A stretch of DNA of 13,780 nucleotides from JAVBOF01 sp031550915. GTDB lineage: Bacteria > Bacillota > Clostridia > Christensenellales > MGBC116941. The DNA lies in NCBI GenBank assembly GCA_031550915.1, contig JAVBOF010000020.1, forward strand, positions 1 through 13,780, in the 5' to 3' direction. Positions 13,050 through 13,780 of the stretch are shown here, piece by piece (the first letter of the stretch is position 1; the number at the start of each line of letters is the position of its first letter). The notes beneath the pieces were generated by a model. That model saw only the letters and a program-made list of their open reading frames with translations, was not told the origin of the DNA and did not search any database. The translations under genes were made by a program, and so were the position numbers.

Positions 13050-13780
13050 TTAAAGTTGACTAAGTTTTTCATAATATGCAAACTTGGCTTTTGCTTCGTT
13101 TGCCGCCCTGTCAAACAACTCATCTGCAACTTCCGGGAACTGCTGCTTCAACGTTGTATAGCGCGTTTCTCCTGATATGAATTCCTTGTAATCACCGGTT
13201 GGCGCTTTGCTGTCTAGAGTAAACGGGTTCTTCCCTTCGGCAGAAAGGTCAGGATTGTAGCGGTATAGCTGCCAATAGCCGGAATCGACCGCGGCTTTGG
13301 CTTCCGCTTGTGCCAGACCCATATTAATGCCGTGGTTGATACATGGCGCATAGCAGATAATAAGCGATGGCCCCTTGTAAGCTTCCGCTTCGCTAACTGC
13401 CTTCAAAAGCTGGTTTGCATTGGAACCCATACAGACGCTGGCGACATAGATGTAGCCATAGGACATGGCAATCAAGCCAAGATCCTTTTTCCGCGTACGT
13501 TTGCCGGCAGCCGCAAACTTTGCGACGGAGCCCGTTGGTGTGGCTTTAGAACTTTGGCCGCCAGTGTTTGAATATACTTCGGTATCCAATACGAGGATAT
13601 TGACGTCCTCTCCCATTGCCAAAACATGGTCCAATCCGCCGTATCCTATGTCATACGCCCAACCGTCGCCGCCGATGACCCATACCGATTTCTTTACAAA
13701 CAGATCCTGCTCCAGCATGATCTGCTTCAATAGTTTCTTTTCGTTGCCCGTAGCGTTCTTGGCCGCTTCAGGCAAAGCTT
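13050..13780 (-). CDS. nifJ: Pyruvate:ferredoxin (flavodoxin) oxidoreductase, C-terminal part, 5' end outside window
   Basis: PFOR oxidises pyruvate and CoA to acetyl-CoA and CO2, passing electrons to ferredoxin, and is a central enzyme of anaerobes. The acetyl-CoA it makes feeds the AccABCD step encoded in this window. Only the last 243 or so codons are present, in frame to the right edge; the full protein is about 1170-1200 aa. Visible are the thiamine-diphosphate-binding domain with WVIGGDGWAYDIGYGGLDH, NILVLDTEVYSNTGGQSSK and ATPTGSVAKFA, the YIYVASVCMG segment, and ICYAPCINHGI, whose Cys should be the last ligand of the proximal [4Fe-4S] cluster. The gene ends SQL at TAA 13052-13050 and is followed by the shared terminator. 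The TTG at 13775 is an internal Leu codon, not a start. Confidence 0.95.
   Translation of the reverse strand, partial: ALPEAAKNATGNEKKLLKQIMLEQDLFVKKSVWVIGGDGWAYDIGYGGLDHVLAMGEDVNILVLDTEVYSNTGGQSSKATPTGSVAKFAAAGKRTRKKDLGLIAMSYGYIYVASVCMGSNANQLLKAVSEAEAYKGPSLIICYAPCINHGINMGLAQAEAKAAVDSGYWQLYRYNPDLSAEGKNPFTLDSKAPTGDYKEFISGETRYTTLKQQFPEVADELFDRAANEAKAKFAYYEKLSQL

Noticed and set aside
1..13780. CRISPR arrays, tRNA/rRNA genes, insertion sequences, phage or defence genes
   Set aside because: No direct-repeat arrays, RNA-gene signatures, transposase or integrase motifs, or terminal inverted repeats were seen; the window is nearly filled by housekeeping genes with normal operon spacing.

Overview
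The window looks like chromosomal DNA from an anaerobic, low-to-mid GC Clostridia-type Firmicute. The evidence is a FabT/FabK-type type II fatty-acid synthesis cluster in the clostridial order, a pyruvate:ferredoxin oxidoreductase, a 2-hydroxyacyl-CoA dehydratase-type activase, and DUF1540 proteins. The species cannot be named from the sequence alone.

Layout. Positions 1-1346 (minus) hold the N-terminal part of a large tandem-domain BadF/HgdC-like ATPase (activase) that runs off the left edge. Positions 1347-1700 are intergenic, with the terminator of the fatty-acid operon and a probable activase promoter. Positions 1701-10191 (minus) are one compact operon, read fabT-fabH-fabK-fabG-fabF-accB-fabZ-accC-accD-accA. 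A textbook promoter with a FabT-type operator lies just upstream of fabT. A divergent hisC (10329-11381, plus) ends in a hairpin terminator shared with a converging pair of small DUF1540 genes (12005-11426, minus). The first of these, 56 aa, is easily missed. Divergent from that pair is an unusual glutamate-5-kinase-like amino acid kinase (12157-12987, plus). It converges through a perfect 17-bp bidirectional terminator on the 3' end of a pyruvate:ferredoxin oxidoreductase gene (13050-13780, minus, running off the right edge).

How it works together. AccABCD makes malonyl-CoA. FabH starts and FabF elongates chains. FabG, FabZ and FabK carry out the reductive half of the cycle. FabT probably represses the whole unit through the operator at the start of transcription. 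The acyl carrier protein gene (acpP) and malonyl-CoA:ACP transacylase gene (fabD), which commonly sit between fabH/fabK and fabK/fabG in related clusters, are absent here and must be encoded elsewhere. A possible internal promoter before accB could uncouple the acc part from the fab part.

Most of the window is well-understood housekeeping. The less ordinary parts are the divergent amino acid kinase, the tandem DUF1540 genes, the large tandem activase and the missing acpP/fabD. I saw no CRISPR array, tRNA, rRNA, insertion sequence or phage signal.
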